A stretch of DNA of 22,577 nucleotides from CAYFJO01 sp964343305 (GTDB taxonomy: Bacteria > Planctomycetota > Planctomycetia > Pirellulales > Pirellulaceae), in NCBI GenBank assembly GCA_964343305.1, contig CAYFJO010000155.1, positions 1 through 22,577 of the forward strand, in the 5' to 3' direction. The notes under the pieces were generated by a model. That model did no database searches. It was not told where the DNA came from and saw nothing but the letters and a program-made list of their open reading frames with translations. Positions 14,314 to 22,277 of the stretch are shown piece by piece (within the stretch, counting starts at the first letter, position 1; each line of letters opens with the position of its first letter). Made by a program: the position numbers and the translations under genes.

Positions 14314-15642
14314 ATGAGTAACGACGAAGGATTAGCCCCGCATCAAATGGGCCCGCCGATTGAATTCAAGGCGGGAGGCGATAACTCGACGCAGTGCCAA
14401 GGCAACCTGATCATGGCCCGCAACTCGCCGGCATTTCCGCTGGTCAAGGAAATGATCGCCGATTCGATGACGAAGAACGCAGACGTCATCCTATTGGACT
14501 TCACCGCGCAGGCCGTCGGCATCCGCTACCAGATCGACGGCATCTGGCACAACATCGGGCAACGCGACCGGCAAAGCGGCGACGCCATGCTGGCCGTGAT
14601 CAAGAAACTGGCCAACTGCGAACCCAACGAACGCCGGTTGAAGCAAGACGGCGAGTTTAAGCTGGAGTATCGCGACACGAAACTCAGTTGTTCGTTGACC
14701 AGCCAAGGTGTGCAAACGGGTGAGCGTGTGGTGCTGAAATTCGGCGGTCGGAAGATCAAACTCGAGACGCTCACCGACCTCGGCATGCGGGAAAAAATGA
14801 TCGAGCGCATCAAAGAAATCCTGGACGACGAAACGGGTGGAGTATTTCTGGTGGCGTCCAAACCGGGCGACGGATTGACGACGACGTTTTGTGCGACACT
14901 GCGTACGGCCGATCGGTTCATGCGCGACTTCGTGGGACTGGAACCGGTCGCGGACCCGTTGCCCGATATCGAAAACGTGGCTATGCAACCCTTCGATGTG
15001 GAGCAGGGTGAGACGCCGGACAAGCTCTTGCCCTCGATGCTGTTGAAGCAGCCCGAGGCACTGGTCGTTCCCGATTTGACGAATGCGGAAACCATCGACA
15101 TCCTTTGCGATCAAGCGGCCCAAGAGAAGATCGTCGTGGCCAGCGTGCGGGCCAAGGAATGCGTTGAGGCGTTGTTGCGCGTTTTGGCGATGAAGCCGAA
15201 CGCTGAGAAATACGCAAGTGCGATCAAAGGCGTCCTGTTCGTGAAGCTAGTACGTCGGTTATGCGAAAAGTGCCGCCAGCCCTACCAACCGGCGCCGCAA
15301 TTGATTCAACAGCTTGGTTTGCCGCCAGGCCGCGTCAGTGTTTTGTATCGCCAATGGCAACCGCCACCGCCCGAGCAATTAGTCGACGAAAAAGGGAATC
15401 CGATCCCGCCGCCCGTTTGTCCCGATTGTGGTAACATGGGCTACAAGGGCCGGATCGGTGTCTTTGAGTTGCTTTCGGTCAACGACCAGATTCGCGAAGT
15501 GCTGCTAAAACAGCCGCGCATCGATGCGTTGCGACAGGTCGCCAAGGCGAACAAGCATCGCACCGTCCGCGACGAAGGCATCGCCATGGTTGCCCGCGGC
15601 CTGACTGCCCTGTCCGAGATCCAACGTGTGCTCAAACAATAA
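14314..15642 (+). CDS. PilB/GspE-family ATPase-like protein with degenerate Walker A (copy 1)
   Basis: 442 aa. It has the secretion-ATPase layout: an N2-like domain (LLDFTAQAVGIRYQIDGIWH, about 60-79), then the ATPase domain. The Walker A position reads SKPGDGLTT (182-190), where Leu188 replaces the lysine. The Walker B position reads ALVVPDLTNAET (249-260) with Asp in place of Glu. The His box position reads ASVRAKE and has no histidine. A zinc-binding pair C317-x2-C320 and C369-x2-C372 with GYKGRIGVFELL marks it as PilB/GspE rather than PilT. The N-terminal MshEN domain of PilB is missing. It is closely similar to the next gene. The changes suggest that it no longer hydrolyses ATP and may act as a structural partner, which is inference. 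ATG 14314 has GAGAAAG upstream. Confidence 0.85.
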   Translation: MSNDEGLAPHQMGPPIEFKAGGDNSTQCQGNLIMARNSPAFPLVKEMIADSMTKNADVILLDFTAQAVGIRYQIDGIWHNIGQRDRQSGDAMLAVIKKLANCEPNERRLKQDGEFKLEYRDTKLSCSLTSQGVQTGERVVLKFGGRKIKLETLTDLGMREKMIERIKEILDDETGGVFLVASKPGDGLTTTFCATLRTADRFMRDFVGLEPVADPLPDIENVAMQPFDVEQGETPDKLLPSMLLKQPEALVVPDLTNAETIDILCDQAAQEKIVVASVRAKECVEALLRVLAMKPNAEKYASAIKGVLFVKLVRRLCEKCRQPYQPAPQLIQQLGLPPGRVSVLYRQWQPPPPEQLVDEKGNPIPPPVCPDCGNMGYKGRIGVFELLSVNDQIREVLLKQPRIDALRQVAKANKHRTVRDEGIAMVARGLTALSEIQRVLKQ

Positions 15643-15657
15643 ATGATGTAAATGTCG

Positions 15658-15746
15658 GCATGGTTCAAAAAGGGGTCAGGTACCATTGTGCCAAGCACCC
15701 TGCGGGCCGTTCCGGCAATGGTACCTGACCCCTTTTTGAACCATGC
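15658..15746. repeat. Palindromic repeat, TGGTTCAAAAAGGGG family, copy 2, with 9-bp direct repeats
   Basis: The 83-bp core at 15661-15743 is the inverted counterpart of the copy at 8596-8678. Here the palindrome extends to GCATGG...CCATGC. It is flanked by TAAATGTCG on both sides (15649-15657 and 15747-15755), which looks like a target-site duplication. The right copy contains the ATG start of the next gene, so the element sits directly before a start codon and leaves no Shine-Dalgarno site. Confidence 0.9.
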
Positions 15747-15749
15747 TAA

Positions 15750-17072
15750 ATGTCGAATCAACCACAACAACGCCAAGTTGAACTACCACCCGTTGCGTTT
15801 ACCGCTGGTGGTGAGAACGACGAACTTCGTGACCAGAATCTGAAGAACGCTCAATCCATTCCCGGCTACGCCGATGCAACGCTAATGGTGGCCGACGCCA
15901 TTAGCAAACGGGTCGACAACGTGCTGCTCGATTACACTGCGCAAGGCTGCACGATGAAGTACCAGATCGACGGCATGTGGCACGACTTGCCGCCGCGCGA
16001 CCGGCAAAGCGGCGATGCCATGCTGGCGTCGCTCAAGTGCCTGGCAAATCTCGATCCCAACGAGCGTCGAGCCAAACAACAGGGCACATTCAAGGTTCAG
16101 TTTCAGAAAGTCAAAGGGCCTTGTACGCTGACCAGCCAGGGCGTGCAGACCGGTGAACGTGTGATGCTGGAAGTGGCCGGCGATCGTCCGCCGCTGACGA
16201 CGCTGGAAGAAATCGGCATGCGCGAAAAAATGATCGAGCGGTTCAAGGAACTGGTCGAAGAAGACGGCGGAATCATGATCATTGCGGGGATGCCCAAGGG
16301 AGGCTTGACGACGCTTTGGTGCGCGGCGCTGAATGCCACGGATCGTTTCATTCGCGACTATGTTGGCGTCCAGCGAGCTGATTTCGAGGACCCGGAAGTT
16401 TTGAACATCCAACCGAACGTGTACGACGAGTCCGCTGGGGAGACAGCCGCCGGCGTGTTGAAGAAGTTGATTCTGCGCGAGCCGGATGCCTTTGTGGTGC
16501 CGGAGATTAAGGATGCGGAAACGGCTGGAATTCTGTGTGAACAAGCCACTTCCATGGGACGAACGGTGATCACGCGGATCCACGCCAAAAGCGCTGACGA
16601 AGCGCTGCTGCGAATGCTGATGGTCAAACCGCCGATCGAGCAGTTTATGCAAGCCGTGCGAGCCGTTGTCAATGTGCGAATGATCCGGCGTTTGTGTGAC
16701 AATTGTAAGCAAGCTTACCAGCCGGCCCCCCAGATGTTGCAGAAGCTCGGCATCCCGGTGGGGCGAGTTCCCGCCTTCTATCGTCCCTGGCAACCGCCTC
16801 CGCAGCCCCCGGTCGATGACAAAGGAAATCCCATCCCGCAGCCGGTTTGTCCGCAGTGTCAGGGCCCGGGATATCGCGGCCGGACGGGAATTTTCGAACT
16901 ACTCGTGGTCGACGATCGTATGCGACAAGTATTGACGCAACAGCCAAAATTGGATGTCCTGCGCCGTGTGGTCAAAGAGTCGGGACATCATTCGTTACAG
17001 GACGAAGGGATTTTGTCGGTCTGCCAGGGAAGCACGTCATTGGCCGAAATTCAACGTGTTATGAAACAATGA
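15750..17072 (+). CDS. PilB/GspE-family ATPase-like protein with degenerate Walker A (copy 2)
   Basis: 440 aa, similar to the preceding protein over its full length and surely a tandem duplicate. The Walker A position reads GMPKGGLTT (180-188), again with leucine for lysine. In contrast to copy 1, Walker B keeps its glutamate (AFVVPEIKDAET, E252) and the His box keeps its histidine (TRIHAKSADEALLRML, H278). The zinc-binding cysteines are kept (RRLCDNCKQAYQP and PVCPQCQGPGYRGRTGIFELL). No MshEN domain is present. ATG 15750 lies within the direct repeat that flanks the palindrome upstream. The pair probably works together or with PilT in a type IV pilus or type II secretion-like machine at the inner membrane. 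Confidence 0.85.
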   Translation: MSNQPQQRQVELPPVAFTAGGENDELRDQNLKNAQSIPGYADATLMVADAISKRVDNVLLDYTAQGCTMKYQIDGMWHDLPPRDRQSGDAMLASLKCLANLDPNERRAKQQGTFKVQFQKVKGPCTLTSQGVQTGERVMLEVAGDRPPLTTLEEIGMREKMIERFKELVEEDGGIMIIAGMPKGGLTTLWCAALNATDRFIRDYVGVQRADFEDPEVLNIQPNVYDESAGETAAGVLKKLILREPDAFVVPEIKDAETAGILCEQATSMGRTVITRIHAKSADEALLRMLMVKPPIEQFMQAVRAVVNVRMIRRLCDNCKQAYQPAPQMLQKLGIPVGRVPAFYRPWQPPPQPPVDDKGNPIPQPVCPQCQGPGYRGRTGIFELLVVDDRMRQVLTQQPKLDVLRRVVKESGHHSLQDEGILSVCQGSTSLAEIQRVMKQ

Positions 17073-17081
17073 AAGGAGACA

Positions 17082-17219
17082 ATGACGGATGACGAAATAC
17101 TCAATGGCGAAGGAAATCCGAATGAATAGAAATGGAACACGCCAGCGCTTTTTAGCGCGGACTTTCGGGTTTCTTGCTTCGTCATTCATTCGTCATTGGG
17201 TGGTTCGTCATTCGGATTT
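17082..17219. repeat. Diverged AATGACGAA-type inverted repeat with a 15-codon micro-ORF
   Basis: The left part contains ATGACGGATGACGAAAT and AAATCCGAATGA. The right part contains the inverse words TTCGTCATTCGGATTT and ATTCATTCGTCATT. GCGC-TTTTTA-GCGC forms a hairpin near 17145-17158. An ATG at 17082 with AAGGAG upstream opens 15 codons (MTDDEILNGEGNPNE). The wording is that of a repeat that I recall as common in planctomycetes, so the micro-ORF is probably a by-product. Confidence 0.6.
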
Positions 17220-17225
17220 TTTCAA

Positions 17226-18023
17226 ATGTCGATGATCGAAAAAGAAGAAGCCATTTTTTCCTCGGACGATGCCGAGATCGTCGCGGAATATGCCGCGATG
17301 AGTAAGTTGTCGGTGGCGGCGCTGGCACTGGGGCTGTTCTCCCTTCTAGCCCTCATCCATTCACTCCTGCTTGTCGTGCCGGTGATCGCGGTCGTCGTCT
17401 CGTTCGTGGCGCTGTACGTCGTGAGAGCATCCGAGGACGAACTGTCCGGCCGCTGGTTGGCCCTTGCGGGGATGACGTTTGCCTGCCTGTTTGGATCGTG
17501 GGGAGCGAGCATGTTTTATACGCATGAAACGACGCTCTTCAATCAGGCGCGTAAGTACTGTGACGAGTGGCTCCAGTTGGTGGCCGATGGCAGGTTGTAC
17601 GAGGCGTTCGAATTACATTTGGATTACGAGGATCGTGAGGCACCGAAAACCAATTTGGCCGGCGTCTACGAGGGCACCGAGCACGATGACCACGCCCACG
17701 AAGACATTGGAAGCGAAGGGCATGGACTCGGAACGCCATCCAAGGTCGCGGTATTCCATGAGTGGTGGGCGCAGTCACCTCGGCGCGAATTGGTCGAATT
17801 CGGGTCCACCGGAACGATCACCTTTTTGCACCCCCGGGCGAGTGATAAATACAACGATATGGGCACTGTGGCCGTCGATGAATTGCCACTTGATTACCGT
17901 CTTGACTACGAAGTGGATGGCAAGAAGAAATCGTTGACATTCGTCGTCATCATGAATCGGTTCAACTTCACGGGAAGATATGAGTGGTCGGTCGCGGAAG
18001 TCATCATTCCCAAGAAGAAATAG
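17226..18023 (+). CDS. Membrane protein of unknown function
   Basis: 265 aa from ATG 17226; MIEKEE at 17232 is an alternative, and the upstream part of the open frame (to 17196) is repeat sequence. After an acidic N-terminus there are two hydrophobic segments (LSVAALALGLFSLLALIHSLL and VVPVIAVVVSFVALYVV) and a third (WLALAGMTFACLFGSWGASMFY), in the style of DUF4190-like proteins. A soluble domain of about 160 residues follows, with a His/Asp/Glu-rich stretch (EHDDHAHEDIGSEGHG) that might bind metal. I recognise no family for this domain. The stop at 18023 lies four bases from the stop of the convergent small zinc-ribbon gene. Confidence 0.75.
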   Translation: MSMIEKEEAIFSSDDAEIVAEYAAMSKLSVAALALGLFSLLALIHSLLLVVPVIAVVVSFVALYVVRASEDELSGRWLALAGMTFACLFGSWGASMFYTHETTLFNQARKYCDEWLQLVADGRLYEAFELHLDYEDREAPKTNLAGVYEGTEHDDHAHEDIGSEGHGLGTPSKVAVFHEWWAQSPRRELVEFGSTGTITFLHPRASDKYNDMGTVAVDELPLDYRLDYEVDGKKKSLTFVVIMNRFNFTGRYEWSVAEVIIPKKK

Positions 18024-18026
18024 CCG

Positions 18027-18218
18027 CTAGCGGGCCAGCCACCAAACAAAAACGACCATCGACAAGAACATCAGGGCAACGACCAGGATGGGCACAAAGG
18101 CCGGCATGCCAAGCCGCCGAACACCGACGATCTCGGCACCGCAGTGCGGGCAGTTCTTGGGAATTGGCCTCGACAATGCTCCCCCGCATGGACACACGAT
18201 TTTCTCTCTGATTGGCAT
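18027..18218 (-). CDS. Small zinc-ribbon membrane protein
   Basis: 63 aa from ATG 18218, with AAGGTG five bases upstream. The N-terminal half has two cysteine pairs, CPCG and CPHCG, spaced as in a short zinc ribbon. The C-terminal half is one hydrophobic segment (MPAFVPILVVALMFLSMVVFVWWLA). It is convergent with the membrane protein before it, with four bases between their stop codons. Small proteins of this build are common in planctomycetes, and the function is unknown. Confidence 0.72.
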   Translation of the reverse strand: MPIREKIVCPCGGALSRPIPKNCPHCGAEIVGVRRLGMPAFVPILVVALMFLSMVVFVWWLAR

Positions 18219-18312
18219 CTGGCACCTTAATTCGTGGAACTTTTCGCCATCTCAACGCGTCTCTACGTCTGATTCGCCGGTAGTTCCTTGTTATCTATGA
18301 AAGGTCTCGATC

Positions 18313-20673
18313 ATGCAACGCATCTCCAAAATCGCTTTTTCCCTGTGTCTCTCGCTGTTCGCTCTGCCGGTTTTTGCACAAGGTTTGCTGATTGTAGAGA
18401 ACTCAGACAAAGCCGTCCCCTTGCCCCGGCCGATCATTCGCCCCCGGCCGCCGATCATCCACCCCCGGCCTGCGCCTCCCCCGGCGACTTACAAGATCAA
18501 GGAATTGACCGTCCAAACCAAGATCGAAGACCAGGTCGCCCGCACACAAGTCACGCAATCGTTCGTCAACACCGGCAGCCGTCAGATGGAAGTCTCCTTT
18601 GTGTTTCCGCTGCCTTACGACGGAGCGATCGACCGGCTGACATTCATGGTCGACGGCAAGGAGTACGAAGCCAAGTTGCTGGCCGCCGACAAAGCCCGTT
18701 CGATTTACGAAGGTTACATCCGGCGGAATCAAGACCCCGCGCTTTTGGAGTGGATGGGCACCGGGATGTTCAAGACCAGCGTCTTCCCGGTGCCTCCCGG
18801 CGCGGAACGAAAAGTAACGTTGCGATACAGCCAGTTGCTGCGCAAGGACCATCAACTGACGGATTTTCTCTTTCCGCTTTCGACCGCCAAGTACACTTCG
18901 CAACCGGTCGAGACGGTCAAGTTCGACGCGTCGATTCAAAGTTCATCCGAAATCAAAAGCGTCTACAGTCCCACGCACAATATCGACATCAAGCGTCCCA
19001 GCGAACATCAAGCGATCGTCAAGTATGAAGGCAAGAATGAAATTCCGACGACGGATTTTCGCCTCTTCTATGACACGGCGAAAGGATCGGTGGGCGCGAG
19101 TGTGCTGAGCTACAGGTCGGACGAATCGGAGGACGGCTATTTGCTGATGTTGGTCAGTCCCGAGATCAAATCCGAAACGGCCCAGCGGCCACCCAAGACG
19201 GCGGTCTTTGTCGTCGACCGCAGCGGCAGCATGAGCGGCAAAAAGATCGAGCAAGCCAAGGAAGCCCTGAAGTTCGTGGTCAACAATCTGCGTGAAGGAG
19301 ATCTGTTCAACATCATCGCCTACGACAGCAGTGTCGAGTCGTTCAAGCCAGAGTTGCAGCGATACGGCAAAGAGTCGCGCGATGCCGCTTTGGGATTCAT
19401 TGGCAGCATCTACGCCGGAGGCAGCACCAACATCGACGGTGCATTGGCAACCGCGCTGTCGATGATCCAAGACGACTCGCGACCGAACTTCGTGGTGTTT
19501 TTGACGGACGGCCGCCCCACGGCGGGTGAAACGAATGAGTCGAAGATCGTCGAAAAAGCCCTGAAAAACAACAATCTCAAGAGTCGCATCATCAGCTTTG
19601 GCGTCGGCTACGACGTGAACAGCCGCCTGCTGGATCGCTTGTCGCACGACAATTTTGGCCAGAGCGAGTTTGTCCGGCCTGACGAAGACATCGAAGCTCA
19701 TGTGAGCCGCTTGTACAGCAAAATCAGTTCGCCCGTTTTGACTGACGTCGCGGTCAAATTTGAGTTCGACGAAGCCAAACTCGAAGAGGGTTCGCCGATC
19801 ACGCGAGTTTATCCGCGTCAAGTTCGCGACCTGTTTGAAGGCGAGCAACTGGTCATTGTCGGCCGTTACAAGAAGAACGGCACGGCAAAAGTTGTCGTCA
19901 CTGGCAAAGTCGGCACGAAGGAAACAAAACTTGATTTCCCGGCAACGCTGACCCGCGTCAGCATGGACGACTCTTACTCGTTCGTTGAAAAGCTCTGGGC
20001 CATGCGACGGATCGGCGAGATCATTGATGAGTTAGATTTGCACGGCAAGAATGACGAACTGGTCAACGAACTCGTCGCCTTGTCCACCCGGCACGGCATC
20101 TTGACTCCGTACACGTCGTTCCTGGCCGACGACATGGCGGCACCGGGCGACCTGTCCGATGCCCGCGGAAACTTCAATCGAGCCCGCCGCTCGCTGGAGC
20201 GTTTGGAAGAGGCCGAAGGTCAAGCTGGATTCGTGCAACGAGCGGAAAAGAAACTGTTGCGTGAAGCCGACAAGATTTCGGCGACAACCGCGCCTGCGTC
20301 GGCTGACGCAGCATCCCTCGCCACTCCAGGAAAGCCCGGCGCGAAAAACGACCACAAGTCATCCGGTTTATCCACCTTTGGTGGCGTGCAGGTCCGTGAC
20401 ATCGACACCGACGAAGTGCTCGTCACCGACGCGGTTCAAAGTGTTGGAAGTGAAACGCTGTACCGTCGCGGCAAGCTTTGGATTGCCGAGAATGCCAAGG
20501 AAGTGAACCTGGTCAAGGACAAGGAGAAGATCACGGACCTCAAACGATTCAGCGAAGCCTATTTCAAGTTGATCGCGGCGAACAGCATGTCCGAGAACGC
20601 CGTGCTGGCGCGGCAGCAGGAAGGCGAAGAATTGCTGATCAAATTGCGCGGCAAAGTTTACTTGATCAAATAG
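18313..20673 (+). CDS. Exported VIT and VWA domain protein
   Basis: 786 aa. A signal peptide (1-23, SLCLSLFALPVFAQG) is followed by a proline-arginine-rich stretch (about 38-57). A VIT domain lies at about 60-175 (VARTQVTQSFVNTG, FVFPLPYDGAIDRLTF, RSIYEGYIRRNQDPALLEW). A von Willebrand A domain lies at about 295-460 with a complete metal-binding MIDAS: D302-R-S304-G-S306, the STN near T372, and LTDG with D399. The C-terminal 300 residues carry a short coiled coil (RRSLERLEEAEGQ). The pair VIT+VWA is that of inter-alpha-trypsin inhibitor heavy chains and of many bacterial surface proteins, where it serves divalent-cation-dependent protein binding. There is no transmembrane anchor at the C-terminus. 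AAAGG lies upstream of ATG 18313. Confidence 0.92.
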   Translation: MQRISKIAFSLCLSLFALPVFAQGLLIVENSDKAVPLPRPIIRPRPPIIHPRPAPPPATYKIKELTVQTKIEDQVARTQVTQSFVNTGSRQMEVSFVFPLPYDGAIDRLTFMVDGKEYEAKLLAADKARSIYEGYIRRNQDPALLEWMGTGMFKTSVFPVPPGAERKVTLRYSQLLRKDHQLTDFLFPLSTAKYTSQPVETVKFDASIQSSSEIKSVYSPTHNIDIKRPSEHQAIVKYEGKNEIPTTDFRLFYDTAKGSVGASVLSYRSDESEDGYLLMLVSPEIKSETAQRPPKTAVFVVDRSGSMSGKKIEQAKEALKFVVNNLREGDLFNIIAYDSSVESFKPELQRYGKESRDAALGFIGSIYAGGSTNIDGALATALSMIQDDSRPNFVVFLTDGRPTAGETNESKIVEKALKNNNLKSRIISFGVGYDVNSRLLDRLSHDNFGQSEFVRPDEDIEAHVSRLYSKISSPVLTDVAVKFEFDEAKLEEGSPITRVYPRQVRDLFEGEQLVIVGRYKKNGTAKVVVTGKVGTKETKLDFPATLTRVSMDDSYSFVEKLWAMRRIGEIIDELDLHGKNDELVNELVALSTRHGILTPYTSFLADDMAAPGDLSDARGNFNRARRSLERLEEAEGQAGFVQRAEKKLLREADKISATTAPASADAASLATPGKPGAKNDHKSSGLSTFGGVQVRDIDTDEVLVTDAVQSVGSETLYRRGKLWIAENAKEVNLVKDKEKITDLKRFSEAYFKLIAANSMSENAVLARQQEGEELLIKLRGKVYLIK

Positions 20674-20767
20674 TTGGACCGCTTCCGCACTGGGCGATGT
20701 GTTGATCGAGTGCCAGTCGTCGCCACTCGAAGAACCATCGCCCGTGCGTTTTGATGTCAGAACAATC

Positions 20768-20792
20768 GCGGGGTACGGGTTCCCCAAGCTAC
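20768..20792 (-). repeat. Possible REP, GTAGCTTGGGG type
   Basis: On the minus strand the sequence reads GTAGCTTGGGGAACCCGTACCCCGCG: a GTAG head and a GGGG/CCCC stem around an 8-nt loop. Only one copy is seen, so this is a guess by analogy. The rest of 20674-20921 shows no gene. Confidence 0.4.
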
Positions 20793-20921
20793 CTGACGCC
20801 AACGACACTGAAGACTCGGAAGGTGAACCCCAGTAATGGCCTGTCTCCCGAAGCAACTCGGCGTGATGCACAATCAGGGATTGAGGATAGCCTCGACCCT
20901 TCGGAATAACCTTTTTCTAAG

Positions 20922-20967
20922 TATCTCCGACAGGATTCGAACCTGTAACCTTCGGCTCCGGAGGCCG
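20922..20967 (-). pseudogene. 3' fragment of tRNA-Arg (anticodon CCG), probable attachment-site scar
   Basis: Reading the minus strand, the 3' part of a tRNA is present: anticodon loop CTCCGGA (anticodon CCG, Arg), stem strand GCCGA, variable loop AGGTT, T arm ACAGG-TTCGAAT-CCTGT, acceptor strand CGGAGAT and discriminator A at 20922. The 5' side of the anticodon stem matches for four of five bases and then the homology ends. No D arm or 5' acceptor strand follows. A piece from the anticodon to the 3' end is exactly what tyrosine integrases copy when an island enters a tRNA gene. By the direction of the fragment, the island would extend to the right and the intact tRNA would lie beyond the window. 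Confidence 0.8.
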
Positions 20968-21464
20968 TGGTTGTGTCTGTTGGGACACTTATAATTGCGA
21001 GGTCTAAACTATTGCTATCGTGCTGGTTACGCTGCAAACTTCTTGCCAGTCGCACGCACAACGATTTCTATGTTTTACTAGATCTTCCAACTCAATCCAC
21101 TGGAAGCGTACCACCCGAATCATGCGCGTTCTTCGCATTTGCTGCTTGGGCAGCGCGTTGTCCGAGCCACGACGAATTGCTCGTCAAGGAATTGGTCGGC
21201 AACGAGAATCACTAAGAAACACCGCAAGTTAGCCATTCCGAATAGCGCCGATCCTCAGATCTCGAACGCTTGTGTGTGGGATCTCAAGAATTGAACCTAC
21301 TGATTAAGAGTTCAATGTCCCAAGTTGCACTCTGTGATTATTCTTGGCACAAAAGTGTTTTGCCACCAACAGGTTACACGGCTTGAACATTCCTTCGGTC
21401 GCTTGAACCGATTTGTAAATTGTACCGTTATTCTAAAAGAGTACGAAGGATTCCGTGACAGGTT
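20968..21464. other. Non-coding remnant stretch to the right of the tRNA scar
   Basis: About 500 bp without a gene I can support. A plus-strand frame at 20967-21215 (82 codons) looks unlike a natural protein. At 21277-21322 the minus strand resembles a decayed tRNA, with anticodon-loop-like CTCTTAA (Lys CTT), a T-arm-like GGTTCAATTC and TGGGA/TCCCA ends, but no D arm. The right part (21312-21464) is the non-homologous tail that follows the IS3 remnant. Confidence 0.35.
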
Positions 21465-21850
21465 CAAGCCTTCCCTTTTCCAAAGACGTTCCACCCGTTC
21501 GTGGTTGACTCTCCAGCCTTCCTGGCGAAGCAATTCTCTGACGCGACGATATCCGTAACGACCATACTGCGTGGCCAAACGAATCAAGTCGCGGACCAAT
21601 CGTGGTTCGTCCTCAGGAACATGCGTCTCACGCCGCTATGTCGAGCGTGGTTGACCCAACACTCGGCAAGCTCGACGCTCGGATACCACGACACGTCCCA
21701 AGGCATCACCGCCTCTGCCAGCAAACGTTTGAGGCGTGCGTTCTCATTCTCCAACTCTTTCAAACGCTTAGCTTGATCGACTCGCATTCCCCCATAGTCC
21801 TTGCGCCAGCGGTAATACGTCTGCTCGGCGATACCCAGCTTCTCACACGC
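21465..21850 (-). pseudogene. IS3-family transposase remnant (OrfA and OrfB pieces)
   Basis: On the minus strand 21850-21710 reads KLGIAEQTYYRWRKDYGG then RLKELENENARLKRLLAEA, the helix-turn-helix end and leucine zipper of an IS3 OrfA. The OrfA-OrfB join is deleted. In another frame OrfB resumes with VSERRACRVLGQPRST, an in-frame TAG (where a Gln codon is expected), then RLVRDLIRLATQYGRYGYRRVREL and VNHERVERLWKREGL. After about 21465 the resemblance stops, before the DDE catalytic core. The element is therefore dead: truncated at both ends, with an internal deletion, a frame change and a nonsense codon. No terminal inverted repeats were found. Confidence 0.85.
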
Positions 21851-21851
21851 C

Positions 21852-22268
21852 CGCGATCACATCATCGCCGAGCCGACCTGGGTGATCGGTCCACGGGCGG
21901 TCATCCGCACGAAGGACTACAAGATTGCGATGAAGATTCGCCCGCGGAACGGCCACACGATGACCGCGGCTACTGCAGGGAAGGATTTCAAGTGGGCAAT
22001 CACCGCCGACCTGAAGGACATTGAACTCACGCTATTCGATCTCAACGCTGATCCGGACGAGCATAACAATCTCGCCTTCGACGCGCGATACCGTCCGGTC
22101 CTGGACGCGCTGCGTACGAAGTTGCAGAACATCGTTCTCGGCGATGGACACGTGGAAGTGGCCTGGACGAAAGCTGGATACGATCGCGTCCATCACAGCA
22201 ACTTCGCGTCTGGAGCCGACGACGGCCGTTTGAAAGTCCCCGCGCCTGTGACGGCAAGTAAACGATAA
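21852..22268 (+). pseudogene. C-terminal fragment of a sulfatase
   Basis: The frame from 21852 to the stop at 22268 gives about 138 residues. AVIRTKDYKIAMKIRPRNG, then ELTLFDLNADPDEHNNLAFD, is the usual C-terminal block of arylsulfatases and iduronate-2-sulfatase-like enzymes (LYDLxxDPxExxNLA). The N-terminal two thirds, with the formylglycine motif C/SxPxR and the metal ligands, is missing, because the sequence abuts the IS3 remnant at about 21850. There is no start signal, so this is a broken gene. Sulfatases are very numerous in planctomycetes, so a fragment is not surprising. Confidence 0.85.
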
Positions 22269-22277
22269 TCAGACGTC

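Noticed and set aside
15882..16793. Open frame of 303 codons on the minus strand
   Set aside because: It is antisense to the second PilB-like gene, His/Gln-rich without domain signals. Shadow ORF.
18943..19848. Open frame of 301 codons on the minus strand
   Set aside because: It is antisense to the VIT/VWA gene, whose signal peptide, domains and MIDAS are clear. Shadow ORF.
20967..21215. 82-codon plus-strand ORF beside the tRNA fragment
   Set aside because: It begins inside the tRNA scar, has no ribosome binding site and does not look like a natural protein.
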